Assembly: GCA_029448655.1 (NCBI GenBank)
Contig: JACCLO010000015.1
Span: 310,001-374,000, forward strand
Length of the DNA: 64,000 nt
Reading direction: 5' to 3'
Source of the DNA: Wolfiporia cocos
Lineage: Eukaryota; Basidiomycota; Agaricomycetes; Polyporales; Phaeolaceae
Shown here: positions 43,372 to 55,082 of the stretch, one piece after another
How positions within the stretch are numbered: the first letter of the stretch is position 1
Layout of the letters: the number at the start of each line of letters is the position of its first letter
The notes under the pieces: model-generated
Seen by the model: the letters and a program-made list of their open reading frames with translations, nothing else
Told to the model about the DNA's origin: nothing
Database searches by the model: none
Translations under genes and position numbers: made by a program

Positions 43372-44457
43372 TCATGATTTCTGCACTAGCTCTTGCAACT
43401 CGGCCTTCTCTTCTTCAGTGAGGGTTTTGTATAGTGCACTAGCCCATTCAGTCCATACCTTCCCCCCTGCAGGAGGGGGTGGGGAATCGGGTCGTGTGTA
43501 GTTCCCCTTTTTCAACAATTCTCTGAATACATCCCACAGCCTGCAAGCATGAGGATCATTTCCACTGCAAGTGATTTGCACAGTGCAAGGCATCACTACA
43601 TTTAGTCATTTCACAGATCACGATGTAGTGTGGTTCCTGCCCCGATCATAGATTTACTGCTGCTCACATCGTGGTCAGTGAGATCTACAAGTGCACAAGT
43701 AAATTTTTCGCACCTGATCCAATGACGGCAGGTGCTCCCAGCATTGCTCTGTCATGGTTTTCTGGTGACGCCTCACCATTTGTTTACACCGGGAGTCAAA
43801 CCCTCGACCTCTGGATACACCATCACATGTGTGCCATTACTGGCACGTATCTCCATACTAGTTAGCACATGGCTAGTCCCAATTACATCATAGGTTATGT
43901 AAGTGTTCTAGAGCTTGACCGGTAGGCGTGTGCGCACAGGCCATGTTGCTTTATGGCAAGGGTATCTACTTAGGATTACAGCGCTACTGTGATGTATATA
44001 AACCTGAGAGTCTGAGGACATCTCCTCAGACTCATTATATTCGACCATGCCTTAGGGCACATATCTCTCATCTCTGCTGTGTGCACCACACTGCTAGTCT
44101 GCATGAGTACCTCGACATTACAGCCTTTGGCTTGGGGAGGTCCATTGACTATGTCTAGGGAGCGACTCGTTAGTAGGGCATTATGTATTGAGGGATGACC
44201 CAAGAGATTTGGGTCATGCTCCTCCATTTCAGCTTCGAACTGCGGCATTTTCTTTCATGAGCAATTAGTCTTGCAGAGGGCAAGATGAGCCTGGTACTCA
44301 TCATCTGTTTCAGCTGGATATGGCTGCTCACCAAATTTTTGGAGGAAGGCTTTGCGAATGTGAGATGCAGCCACTTGGTAGTGGTTGGTACTTCCCAACA
44401 ATGTGCATATGGCCTTGCTGGCCCATTTTTCTCATAGAAAGGCCAGCTCACTGGCAT
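43372..44457 (-). pseudogene. Unknown gene remnants around an LTR-like insert
   Basis: Minus-strand pieces at about 44160-44430 read STNHYQVAASHIRKAFLQKF, a TGA, then KKMPQFEAEMEEHDPNLLG. A second piece at 43372-43596 reads WDVFRELLKKGN and WTEWASALYKTLTEEEKAEL. The TGA context fits a CGA codon changed to TGA. LTR-like sequence lies between the two, so they may be parts of one gene. No family is recognised. Confidence 0.38.
43830..44130 (+). mobile_element. LTR-like remnant
   Basis: TATA-like TGTATATAAACC is followed by the perfect hairpin GAGTCTGAGGA-catc-TCCTCAGACTC. The same arrangement occurs in LTR family C. Clear ends and a target duplication were not found. Confidence 0.45.
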
Positions 44458-44819
44458 GCCAGATTGCTATGGACATGAGTGGAGGGGCGACTTGAGTTTG
44501 TCAGATTTCTGCAAGTCATGTCCACTTTGTGGTTGGGACCCCAGAGAGTGCTTGTGGAGCCACTACCTGTGGCTAGTCTTGAAAAGGGCAGACAAGTACT
44601 TACCTGCCTTCTTGATCATGCCCTGGCTCAAAATATGTCAAAGTGAAACACACAATATTATTCATGCCAATGCTCATGACAAAAGAGCACTAGATATGAG
44701 CTACCCCGTTTGAAGGTTAAGTGAGCAAGAGACAATCCATTGGTGGCAAAGCTGGTACTTACCAGAGATTACATAGCATGCAGCTACATTGTACAAAAAA
44801 CTATATCAAGCACTTCATA

Positions 44820-45206
44820 TCAGATCTTGGTTGTGTACAACGATGCTGGACACTGCAATGGGAACATAGGGAGTCTACCAAATTTGCAGCGGTATGCAGT
44901 AGTGTAGAACCTGGTAGCTATTTCTTCCACATGTTCGAAATCCGACTGCATGCAATTTTCCTGTGGCACATAGAGGTGCCTGCTGTTGGGCCAGCTGGCC
45001 AACACCCTCACCATCCTGGTCATGCTATGACAGTGCTGTTGCCAGTCTCGGTGTACCAAACCATCACACAGCATTTGTTCCTCCCAACTTGGGTGCAGCA
45101 ACATGGCATCTTCCTTGTTGTTCAGCCAGATGTCAGTCACCAGCTGCTCGCGCAGGAGTATATCGTCTTCCATGGTGTAATGAGTCGGTGCTAACACCCT
45201 GTCCAC
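44820..45206 (-). other. Possible small minus-strand gene
   Basis: A frame of 128 residues contains MEDDILLREQLVTDIWLNNK and HPSWEEQMLCDGLVHRDW. Composition is protein-like, but no family, intron or partner is visible. Confidence 0.35.
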
Positions 45207-45604
45207 ATGTAGGAACTCTAGTCAGAATGATACTACTGACAGTTCCCAGACGACTTCTGCCCAGAGGTCCTGCACACCCTCGATGACCTCACATGTGACA
45301 TGTCTCATGCCCCATGTGGCGGTACAGAGGGCAGCAACAAAGCATAGCACCGTATGTGTGTTGACCATAGCAATATATGCACGACTCAACTGATGCAACT
45401 CTCTTGCATGTATGCAATTGCGCTACGCAAATGTATGCATACGCAACATACGCAATGTTAGCGCAATCTTACCGTAAGATCTGTCGTTCAATGGCATATG
45501 TCAATCTACAGAGTATGTCACATGATCTATTAGATACATTTGGATTACGTTGGATAGACTTCGATGCATTGAACTTTTCAGGATACACTTAGATACAGTA
45601 GAAT

Positions 45605-45890
45605 TTATTTGGGTACTTCTAAATACCTCGGATTTTCACTGGGAATTAACCTCAAGTGATCGTGAAGGGGGCAGTGAATGAGGATATGGTCACGTGTTTG
45701 AAGGGTTCGACCATCGTTGCATGAACAGTGTGTTGTCTTGGTAGGTACAAAGTGGCAATAGTAGTCACCAAAGTGACCATGGCCAGTGATGCAATGAATG
45801 AGGCACAATTGGACATGGCATGTACCCGTGAATTTACAGTGGAATGAGTGAAGAGTGGTGGGTGGAGGAGTGGGTGATGCAAACGTGGCG
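45605..45890 (-). pseudogene. LINE (non-LTR) retrotransposon, C-terminal fragment
   Basis: The minus-strand frame carries the Cys/His pattern found near the C-terminus of fungal LINE polyproteins, C-x-C followed by HILIHCPLHDHLR, after FGDYYCHFVPTK. A homologous stretch with the same pattern is at 63130-63757. Only the end of the protein is present, as expected for a 5'-truncated LINE copy. Confidence 0.6.
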
Positions 45891-46270
45891 AGTCATCCCA
45901 CGTCTTCTACAGTGCTGCGTGCATCCCTAGTTGTGTATGATCTAGCATGCTTGAGCTCTCCAGCCTGTGTGGGCTGACATGCCATCAGCAAGATCATCAT
46001 AGGTGGAGCATTCCAGCGGCCAACACCAATGGGATGCACAATGGGGTTTTTGTGTAGTCGATATTACCAATGATATAGGCCCGGCAGTCAACAGCACTAG
46101 GATGGGAGATAAAATGTGCCAGTGGTCCTACTAGCCTAGGGAGGGAGAGAACACTCGAACACAGTAACACTATAGAGAACAAACGGCGACTGCCGTACAT
46201 TGAACAATAATGATTACGACGTAGTACTGACGAACAAAAATACTGTTCCCAATCGATGCAAAGTGCATAG

Positions 46271-47513
46271 CTACAACGTGGTAGTAAGCTTACACAATAT
46301 AAAATCGTTATGTTTATATTCTATCAGCATGTAGTCGCACACCGACAGCTCCCAACGAACCTCCTTGGATAATCTAAGTGGGTACCTCACCTCCCCCTGC
46401 ATCCCAGCCCAGTCAAAGTCGAGGATCTTGAGCGGTGCATTAGGATCGTCGGTAGCTATGACATTCAGCCGACAGAGATCCCCGTGGACCATGCCCTTGT
46501 CATGGAGGAGCTTAACCGCCTTGGACAGCCTCTCGTAATGATTGGTACAATCAGCACGCGTGGCAGCCCGACCCTGGACATACTCCATCATGATCATCTT
46601 TCGTGAGCCACAGCCCTTGTTTGCCACGAGATCATTGTGCCAGATGTCGCTGCAGTAATACAACTTTGGTGCAAGACCCTTCTTTGCCAGAAGTTTGTGT
46701 GCGTCCTTGCCGTACTGCTCGACGAATTTGACAACCACTTGTTGCTCATTGCCGATGACTTCCTTGTCCAGGATGGCAGAGAAAACCAGGCATGACGCGG
46801 ACTTCGACTTGATATAGTCTTGATATTTGAAGGAGACCTTCTTACCGGAGTAGGTGAACGAAGTTGCCAGCAGGAAGAATCTCCTTAAAATATTGCCAGC
46901 GGGGGGATCGAGGTGTCTATATTGGTCATGGAGAGATTTCAAGCCTTTCTTCAGCGCACCGAACACATGCATGACCTGGATGATCTCAACGTCACTAATC
47001 AGTGGAGGGGAGCCAAGCCAGAGGAGCCCTGAGATGAGAGGCTGCACAACTATGTCAGTGGTCCAAATCACACCACTGATCGACAGATAGGGTCCCATCA
47101 AGCCAATGAGAAGCGTTGAGGAAAAGCTCTTGTCGAGGAGATCCTGCAAGGTTGTGAGACAGGGGTATCACAGATAAAGCGCAAGACACACACTGTGTTC
47201 CTTCCAATACAGACGATAATAGAATTCAGCCTGAACAGCAGCATCTCCACTCTTGCCGACCCCAGCTTTCTCCTCTATAATCCCAAGAGCAGCTGCCTCA
47301 TGGGGCTCCACCTCACAAAAGTACAGGATAATATGGTCGGATTCTGGCCCATCAGTGTGGGTGGCCATGCTCTCGAGGGCAATTTCAAGAATCTGTTTTA
47401 GCGCCATGCGGTTGGATGTGTAGCTCTTGTTCTCCACGCAGCGTATCCCCGACACAGATTCCATAAATTCCTCTGTTTGCCGCACCAGGACATCATCATT
47501 CAGCGGCTCCAAG
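46271..47513 (-). pseudogene. REase-kinase effector-like gene, 5' part missing
   Basis: Two exons remain. About 47195-47513 carries the nuclease-like segment ALGIIEEKAGVGKSGDAAVQ. 46271 to about 47147 carries a hydrophobic stretch, then a kinase domain with VVVKFVEQYG (lysine), MVHGDLCRLN (catalytic loop) and KILDFDWAG (in place of DFG). An acceptor CAG at 47514-47516 shows that an upstream exon is expected, but none is seen before LTR family B copy 1 at 47538 or beyond it. The intact paralog at 50184-52230 has two further exons there. Same orientation and order suggest a tandem duplication. Without its first exons it is probably not functional. Confidence 0.68.
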
Positions 47514-47537
47514 CTGTTAATGGCAGATTTGTTCTAA

Positions 47538-48117
47538 TGACACAGATAGACTGTGGGACTCACTTTACCCAACTAGTAAGCTTGAGAAGGCTTGAGGCAA
47601 GGTGAGGAGAGCTAAAAGTGCAGCAGAGTGGTGTTCAAGGTGCAATGCAAGAGAACAAATCTAAGGTCTTAGTGTAGTGCTAAGCCTACTTATATACATG
47701 TACAGGCAACAGCCAGTAATGGCTTGCCCTGAAGTCCTAGGTCTGTGCATAGCTAGAGAAACAACGACTAAGTCCCTAATGCTAATAGATCATGTGTGCT
47801 GGTAATGGCCACACCAGTAAGAAAGTGTGTTTGGACTGAAGGGTCCAAGTTGATGTTGTGGCTTCAATAGTTAGTAAGCCAAGTAAGTGTGATGACATAT
47901 GCCAATATTGGGATACGAGTCATCTAAGTCATAGGCTTGTGATAAACCTCAGAGCTGCTTATGTATAGTACATGACATGCACGTTATGTACATGTTGTTT
48001 GTGGGCGTGTATGTGTCTATAGGTGCTTAGAACAGTGAGCTTGAATATGTTTGTAGAAAAGCGGAAAAAATAGGTAAAAATATAGGAGAATTTGTAGAAT
48101 GTCCCAGATCTGTGACA
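47538..48117 (-). mobile_element. Solo LTR, family B, copy 1 (short)
   Basis: Starts TGACACAGATAGACTGTGGG and ends CCCAGATCTGTGACA, matching the ends of the other B copies, but it is only 580 bp and has no target duplication (tctaa against cctgt). It is probably an older, internally deleted or recombined copy. Confidence 0.6.
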
Positions 48118-50183
48118 CCTGTGCTGAGATGTCTATGGTACAGACACCTGTTGACACTCATTTGCATCAGCCACAGTTTCTGGCATCTAGAAGTGACCAG
48201 ATAAGATAGATGTATGCACTCAGGCCAGATAAGAACTGGGTGTCAATCTCTAATGTTTGTACCTCTTTGTACAAGACGTGTCATGCAGGCTGCCATTACA
48301 GTAGAATAGCTGTGAGAACAAACTGATCAAATGACCATTTGCTTTATATTCCCATGTATAGCACAAATCATCATGACATGGACCTGGCAGATCTGCACTG
48401 TACAAAATGCTTCCTTTGTACCTCAAGAATTGTAATGCATGGATTTGGCAGGAGCAGGAGCTTAACCTAATCATTTTTGGGACACATTTCAAACCAAGGT
48501 TGCCAGTCCCCACTAGCACCAGTGCTAAACTATGTCACATGATATAGAGTGCAAGAGTTCAAGTCCCAGTTGTGCTGACAGTGATGATTTTGGGAAATTT
48601 TGTAAAAACTGTGACAGTCAGTTTAGCCAAAGGTGTACTTTCTAGCAGCCAGAAGGAGTACATAGGGAACAAGTGTTGTGATGTGGGTTCTGTGGCCAAC
48701 ACAAGGGTGCATGGCTATCGCACACATATTGACAAAGCACATGGGGGCCATGGGCATCACAGGAACAGAGAAGGTGGGTGTATCAGGGGCAATGTGTTAC
48801 AAGTTGAATATATATTTACTCATTGGAATACCCTGTCCTGGATATTCTTCAGTAGTGGGTAGTGCACTACTCACCAAGTCCCCAAGTTGGAGACTTCATC
48901 AAGGGACTTCAAAGCTGAAAAAATATTGCTGAGGCTTGGTCACCCAAGTTTGAGTGTGAATATAGGACTCTTGTTGATACAATAAGGTTGAGCTGAGGAG
49001 CTTTGCCAGTAGATACATGAGTTTATATATGCTACTGAGTTTTCTGGGTCTAAGTATTTGAGGTACTACCCAGTACCATAAGTAGACTAGCTACATGAAA
49101 AACTATGAGGCAAAACAATGGGTAAGAATGTTGTGGTTGAATGCAACATATCAGAATCATGATACACAGCTGTGGCTGAACACAATGAACAATGAGGGAT
49201 GATGCATCCCAATCAATCCCTGAAATGTGATAAATACAAAATGGTACTGGGGTTAGACCTGGTGTAGCATACACTATAGGGGGAACACTGTTGAATTGCC
49301 AAGCCCCCTGTACAGTGCTTGTGCAATGGTGAAACAATAGAGCATCAAATAGATATTGCAACACAATGAGGCATACTGGGGGCTGAGGAAGGGGAGGCAG
49401 TTGGGAAAGGGACCACCAAGGGGTGCATGACAAAAACCCCTTACTGTGTGTGAATGGTCCAACTTTACAGCAAACTTTGATAGACTTCCACCAATAATTG
49501 CTTATCTGTTGGAACTCAAGTTTGCTGTGGGTGCGCTCATGTGTGCCTGGATGTCATGCACACACATTGGGAGTCAGGTATGGCAGCACAGGAAATATAG
49601 TGGATGAGAAACAGCATTGAATTCTCATATTTTTACTGTACCTCACATGTTTGCCTGTCATCCACATTATTTGTGGGTCCAGACACAATGTTGAAACTAT
49701 TGTGCTCATGATAGTTTCAACATTATTGTCCACATGCATTGAGATATCATTTACATGACAAGTCCTTGAACTTAACATTCATGGTGAAGCCATGGGTAAT
49801 TGAGCATGGAGATAGCCTATTAAAGTGATAAATACTAGAACTTAATAACTGTAGCAAAGCCATGGGTATTTATGTATTGAGATATCCCAGTTAAGTGACA
49901 GTCTCAAGCCATAGGTAACTTCACTCTTGAATGCTGTATCAGGAACCCCTTACTTTGTGTGAATGGTCCAACTTTAGGGTAAACTTTGATGAGCTTCCAC
50001 CAGCAATTGCTTATAGTCCCAATTCTAACATCCACAGCAAAGCCATGGCTTTTAATTAAGCTAGTCATTTTTAAGTTGACAAGTCTTAAACCTTAACATC
50101 CATGGCAAAGCCATAATTAGTTACACTAATATTGAGTCATTCCCAGTTGCTCCCTTTGCTACAACTCCATCTGAAAGGACACA
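48118..50183. other. Non-coding, degenerate repeats
   Basis: No gene is supported. A 75-bp string around AACCCCTTACTTTGTGTGAA occurs at 49433-49500 and again at 49945-50012. Between 49750 and 50140, four loosely repeated units share CAAAGCCATGG and GAGATATCCCAGTTAAGTGA. A short palindrome, TGTTGAAACTAT/ATAGTTTCAACA, lies near 49691-49724. Confidence 0.45.
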
Positions 50184-52230
50184 TCACTGTTGCAGCTTGG
50201 CCACCATCTCATCGTCATGCGCAGCCGTGATCGGTTCATAATCGTCCACCCCGTCCGCCCATCTAATCGCTGTCGATAAATGGAGCGGGTACCGCACCGT
50301 GCCATCCTCGCCCGCCCAATCAAAGTCCACGATCTTCACTCTATCCCGCACATCCTTACCTTCGTGATCCTCTTCAATGATGATGTTCGGCAGCCGCACG
50401 TCGCCGTGCACCATCCCATGTTTATGCAGCAGGCTCATAGCGCGGTGTACAGCGGGGTGCACGCCGCTGGGGAGGATACCGTCGTTCTTAAATGCTGCGT
50501 CTCCTGCCGTCATGCCCGCAACGTACTCCATGACCACCATCTTGCGCGGGCCGCAACCCCGCTGCTCGGGCCCAGAGAGCCAGATGTCCCCGTAGTAGAG
50601 GAGCGCGGGGGCGAGGCGCTCCTTAGCAAGAAGTCTATGTGCGCGCTCGCCGTACCGCTCGACGAACTTGACGACGATCCGTCGCTGTGCGCCCTCGCAT
50701 TCAGCGGCGAGGAAGGTGGCGCAGGAAGCGTCCGATCCCTTGAGTGGCTTCACGTATTTGAAGTTGATCGTCTGCTCGCCCGCCTTGTACGCCGTCGCTA
50801 AAGGAAAGAAGCGGGCATTTTCGTCATGAGGGGGAACGAGCTTCTCGTAGAAAAATCCCAAGCTCTTCATTGCCCTTCCAAGAGCATAAAAGGTACGCGC
50901 GAGGCGCAGCGCGCGGTCGTCATCCATCGCGCGGCTGTGACCAAGCCAGATGTAGTCGGTAAGGCGGTGGACTATTGCGGAGGAGGTGAGGACAGCGCCG
51001 CAGATGACGATCCAGGAGCCCGCGACGGCGATGACGAACGAAGGACAGAAGCACGCAGCACGAAGCGCCTACGGTCCTGTTAACACGCCTGAACGAGTAG
51101 ATGCGAATTTTTATACTTACATCTTGATTCGAATCAGCCCAATGTTCAATAAATGAAAAGGAGCCCTGGACAGAGGCATCACCACTCGAGCCGAGCTCAC
51201 TTTTTTCCTCAACGATAGCAATCGCCGCGGCACCTAAAGGTTGAGAGCCACGGTGATAAGTAACGATGTGGTCCGCCGACGTGGAGTTCCGGTTGACCAT
51301 CTGAACGATAGTGAGGTTGAGAAGATCGCTCAGTAGGGAGCGCGTGGTGGCCTGACGGCTTTTCTCAATAGTCGCTATCTGGGACACGATGCGCAAGAGC
51401 TTGGCAACCTTTTGTACGAAATCTGTTGGCAGATCAAGGGTGTCGCAGCGGTCTTCAGCGACAAAGGAGGCAAATACAGGATGGTAAATTTCGACTGGAG
51501 GGGAGATCGTGTTCGGAGAATCGCCGTATCGACCATCAAGGATAGCACATATGCCGTTCTGGTGTGTGTAGTAGTTCACGGGGTTGCAGTTGGCGGACGG
51601 CGTAAGGCGGTTCTGCTGGTTAACAAGACGCTCATAGTCTGAGAAGTGAGGTTTAGATTATTGTCAGCAGAACTTAACAGCGACATACGGGTTTTGATCT
51701 CTGTGATGACATCCCTCGCCTCGCTCGTCATGGCCTCATCCATCTCTACACCAATTTCTTGATCGTTTCTCTTCCGCTTTAATAATGGTTGATCCTTTCG
51801 GATTCGTGCCACAAGCAGTGGCAACTTGGCATCACGCGGTCTCGACTGATCGGCGAGCAAGGAGCTGAAGAGATCCTCGCCATTTTCTGTGATATCATCG
51901 CAGAAGGCCTCAAGGTTATAGTCGTTGACTTTAAGGAGCTCTCTAAGCTGTTTCATATTGTTGCGTGTGAGGTACTCCTTCGGCTGTTCCAGGCGTTGAT
52001 TGAATGCGATACGTGAAGATACATTGATGACAAACCTTCCACAGAGTAACCAAGGCTGGATGTGCTTTCATTTGCTCAGCGACCCAATCACAAACCTGAT
52101 CTATGGTCGTCTCTTGAGGATTGAAGGGTGCTAGGAGAGGACGATCATAGAGGAAATGGGGGCGATGGTCGTCGATGAAGAAGTCAACTACAGCAACAGG
52201 TATCAAGCTCTTCAGCTGGGTATTCGTCAT
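50184..52230 (-). CDS. REase-kinase (Crinkler/RHS-like) effector-type protein
   Basis: I predict four exons: 52036-52230, 51689-51983, 51121-51638 and 50184-51068. They total 1893 nt, giving 630 residues plus a stop. Donors are GTTTGT, GTATGT and GTAAGT. The acceptor at 51069 must be the TAG rather than the earlier CAG, to keep frame. Residues 300-320 read AIAIVEEKSELGSSGDASVQ; its E-x-K resembles the core of PD-(D/E)XK nucleases. Residues 341-368 are strongly hydrophobic. The kinase part has IVVKFVERYG (K470), HGDVRLPN (D559, N564) and IVDFDWAG (D584). Fusions of a REase-like domain to a kinase of this form are known among Crinkler/RHS-type effectors of basidiomycetes, where a role in conflict with other organisms or selfish elements has been proposed. 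No signal peptide is seen. A truncated paralog lies 3 kb downstream in the same orientation. Confidence 0.72.
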
Positions 52231-52843
52231 AGTGAACAAGGGGGAGCGGCAGAAGAATGTATCGAGGCTTGAGTGAGACAGAGTCGTGGGGACAAGCAAC
52301 ACTCAACCACCGCGACGCGTCCTCAGATATTCAAACTCCGTCGGAGTTTACTGTCTGGTCACGAGACTGCAACTTCTGTTCGATCAGTCATTACACCGGG
52401 GGAGAGAGAGAGAGACAACTATTTATTGTTGGAAGTCGACCCGCTCGGCGCATGATGGTGCGATCGGAGTCGTGCATTGATCGGATCCAACAGCGCGCCA
52501 AGGCGGAAATGGCGGGTGCGGCGGGAGTCAGGGGGCTGATAATCGGGGCGGTACGGGCAGATGAGTCACCGTTAGCATAAAATGGGGCGGATTGTACATA
52601 CCTCGCTGTGTACTTGTAACCGATTCAGACAAAGTCCCTGGAGTCCGAAAGGGAGCGTGTAGCCTCACGAGCAGGTGCCTTCCCGTGAATTTCGACATTT
52701 ATATCCCACAGTCAGTATCCTAAGTACATGTGCAGCAGCTAATGAGAGCCACAGTCAAAGGTGAAGAGTATCATAATCAGGAGTAGGGTGGTGGTAGTGG
52801 TCATATGTTGGTTAGTTATCGTGAAAGGGAGGGGGTCAAAGGT
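52231..52843. other. Upstream region of the kinase gene
   Basis: No gene is seen. It presumably contains the promoter of the minus-strand kinase gene. A short GAGA run lies at 52401-52412. Confidence 0.4.
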
Positions 52844-55082
52844 TGACACACGCTACAACCTAAGACACACACCCGGGGGAAGGGGGCTCACACAAAGATG
52901 CCTTCCTGGTCTGGGGCATCTCAGGCTGAAGAGGCCAAGACAAGTCTGAGGCTTGCTCAAGACTGTCAGCTGATTATATAGACTACTACTATTTGTACAT
53001 GTGGTGCATGGCCCATGGGGCGTCGGCGCTGATCTAATCTAAGTGCTACATGGCCTGTAATGGCATTGGGGTGTGGGTATGGCTAATGGAGCACTGGATG
53101 TCCATGGCAATGTAGCGGATCATGCCTGGATCGGTGGTTCTCGTTGATTGGGGGTTTGCCAGTAATGGCAGGGTTCTAAGTCCGAGATCGGTGTTCCTAG
53201 CGTGATCAGGACCAGTAGTAATGGTGGGTTTAACAGCCCATTATCAGGGTTCTGCTAGTGATTGAGGACTGGTGTCACAGTATTGACTGAGGCACCATTT
53301 TTCCGGCTATTTTAGCCATTTTCCTGGGATTTATATGTCAACCTACAAGTTATCGGGACTTATCCCATACTGCCAAAAACCTTACCACATATGTAAGCAT
53401 TACACGCTACTAAGCAACCCTGACATGCAAGACACACTAGTCAGGACTCATGACTCACTACCAACCCACAGGTCTGGTCTCTACAAGTCAGACGACATGT
53501 AATGGTGTCACAGAATTAACCAGGGTTGGAATCCTGGTGTGGCACACCGTAGGCACACGCAATCATGAGGTGCAACAGCTAGCGCGCCTCACCCGAAGCG
53601 TGGGAAAATCGAACTACACATATAGTGTGTCCCGACTATAACAGCTGAGCTGTTATAGTGGCCCTTTTGGCTAAGGGGTGTTGGACGTATGTCCCCGCAG
53701 ATGCCGGTCAGGGACTGCCGGTTAAATCTGTGACAAATGGCGCGGAACCCCCACCTGCACACTACATCATAGCCTAGACAAACGCAACGTCATTGCTATG
53801 TCACCAAGGTCCTAGACCTACCTACATCATCATGACATCACCACGCTAAGAATACCTTACGGTCTTAGTGCTATTGGCTCGCCTATGGGAATCTCCCACA
53901 GGAATCGCCATTAGATATCATCATCACCGGTGTATGGATAACTCCGGACCTAGAATCCTCGGCACTTGGAAACCTCCATGCCACCCATGCTATTATTACT
54001 CAGGAACACCTGCTGGACCTATAGCGTTACTACCTCAGCGAACTTGCTGATGGATACGACTACCCCTGCCCAATGGCAGATCTACCACCTTAGTAAGAAG
54101 CCTTGGCACTTACAAAGCTCCGGTTTCTAGCCTAACGGCTATCCGCGACCTGGTTACTACCGGTCCACAACCACATGTCCATCTCTGATGGCATGCCCAC
54201 CTGTCTTTACCTTCGGTCCAACCATTACCGGTCTACCACGGTCTTTGTAGATAGGACTCTTCTGCCGCAACCTTTAGGGTTTGCAGCCACCCTGCCTGCC
54301 TTAGCAGCATACTATACAGTAGCACGTGACTATGGAAACGGCATGTATTTAAGTAGGGACTTCTAGTCCTATACTTTAGTTCTATTCTTCTCGGCGTGCA
54401 CCAGGAAGCATCTCTCACCCCGCTGTGCTTGACTGGTTATTCTCTCTATTCCTCCTTCCCAAGGTGGATGGTGAGTCCCACAGCTAGTCTGTGTCAACTG
54501 GCCAGTAATGGCCTTGGGTGATGTAGGGTGATCAAGCATGATCAGCTGTGATTGGTGATGTCGTGGGTGCTGCCTGTGGCTGGTGTTCCTCATTGGCTAG
54601 GGCTCAGTGGAGTTTAAGGCCATCCATAGGCCGTCTATTAGTACATGCTGGTAATGGCTTATAGTCCATGGTCTGTAATGACTGTGATGCCTGTGAGGGC
54701 GTGAGTTCATAGAGACGGGAGGTGGAGGATGTAGGGGTGTCCGTAGCCATGAGTTCTGGTGTGGCTTTTGAGCTTGGTATCAAGCCTTGTGGTTTTGGTA
54801 GCAGGTCGCTGCTTGGCAGGTGTGCTGCTTGGCTCGTGCTCATGACTGAGCCCTTGGACTGGATGGTTGGTGGTCTGGGACTAGGGTTCAAGGCATGGCT
54901 GGTGACGCTGGTGGCTAGTGCCTGAAGTGGTTCATGCATAGGGCTTGTATCTAGCTGAGGTGTTGGGTTTCAGCTTCAGGGGTGCTTCTTGGAGGTGCTC
55001 TGGCATTGTATGGTTCTTAGTTTAGATGTGAGCAGGGCTGGAATTGGCTATGTCAAAAAGGCTTTGGAATTGGCCTGTGACA
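52844..55082 (-). mobile_element. Solo LTR, family A, copy 3, split by LTR B
   Basis: Starts TGACACACGC and ends GAATTGGCCTGTGACA, the inverse of the family A ends, with the exact duplication aaggt at 52839-52843 and 55083-55087. Without the nested B LTR and its duplication it is about 1010 bp, matching the other A copies. Confidence 0.86.
53273..54496 (+). mobile_element. Solo LTR, family B, copy 2
   Basis: Starts TGTCACAGTATTGACTGAGG and ends GCTAGTCTGTGTCA, with the exact duplication actgg at 53268-53272 and 54497-54501. It is nested in family A copy 3. A TATTTAAG box near 54345 gives the likely orientation. Confidence 0.88.

Noticed and set aside
47538..48117. LTR B copy 1 as a clean recent solo LTR that broke the kinase gene
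   Set aside because: No target duplication and a shortened length; the cause of the missing 5' exons cannot be shown.
46271..52230. The two kinase genes as ordinary signalling kinases
   Set aside because: HGD in the catalytic loop, DFDW in place of DFG and the N-terminal E-x-K module fit effector-type REase-kinase fusions better.
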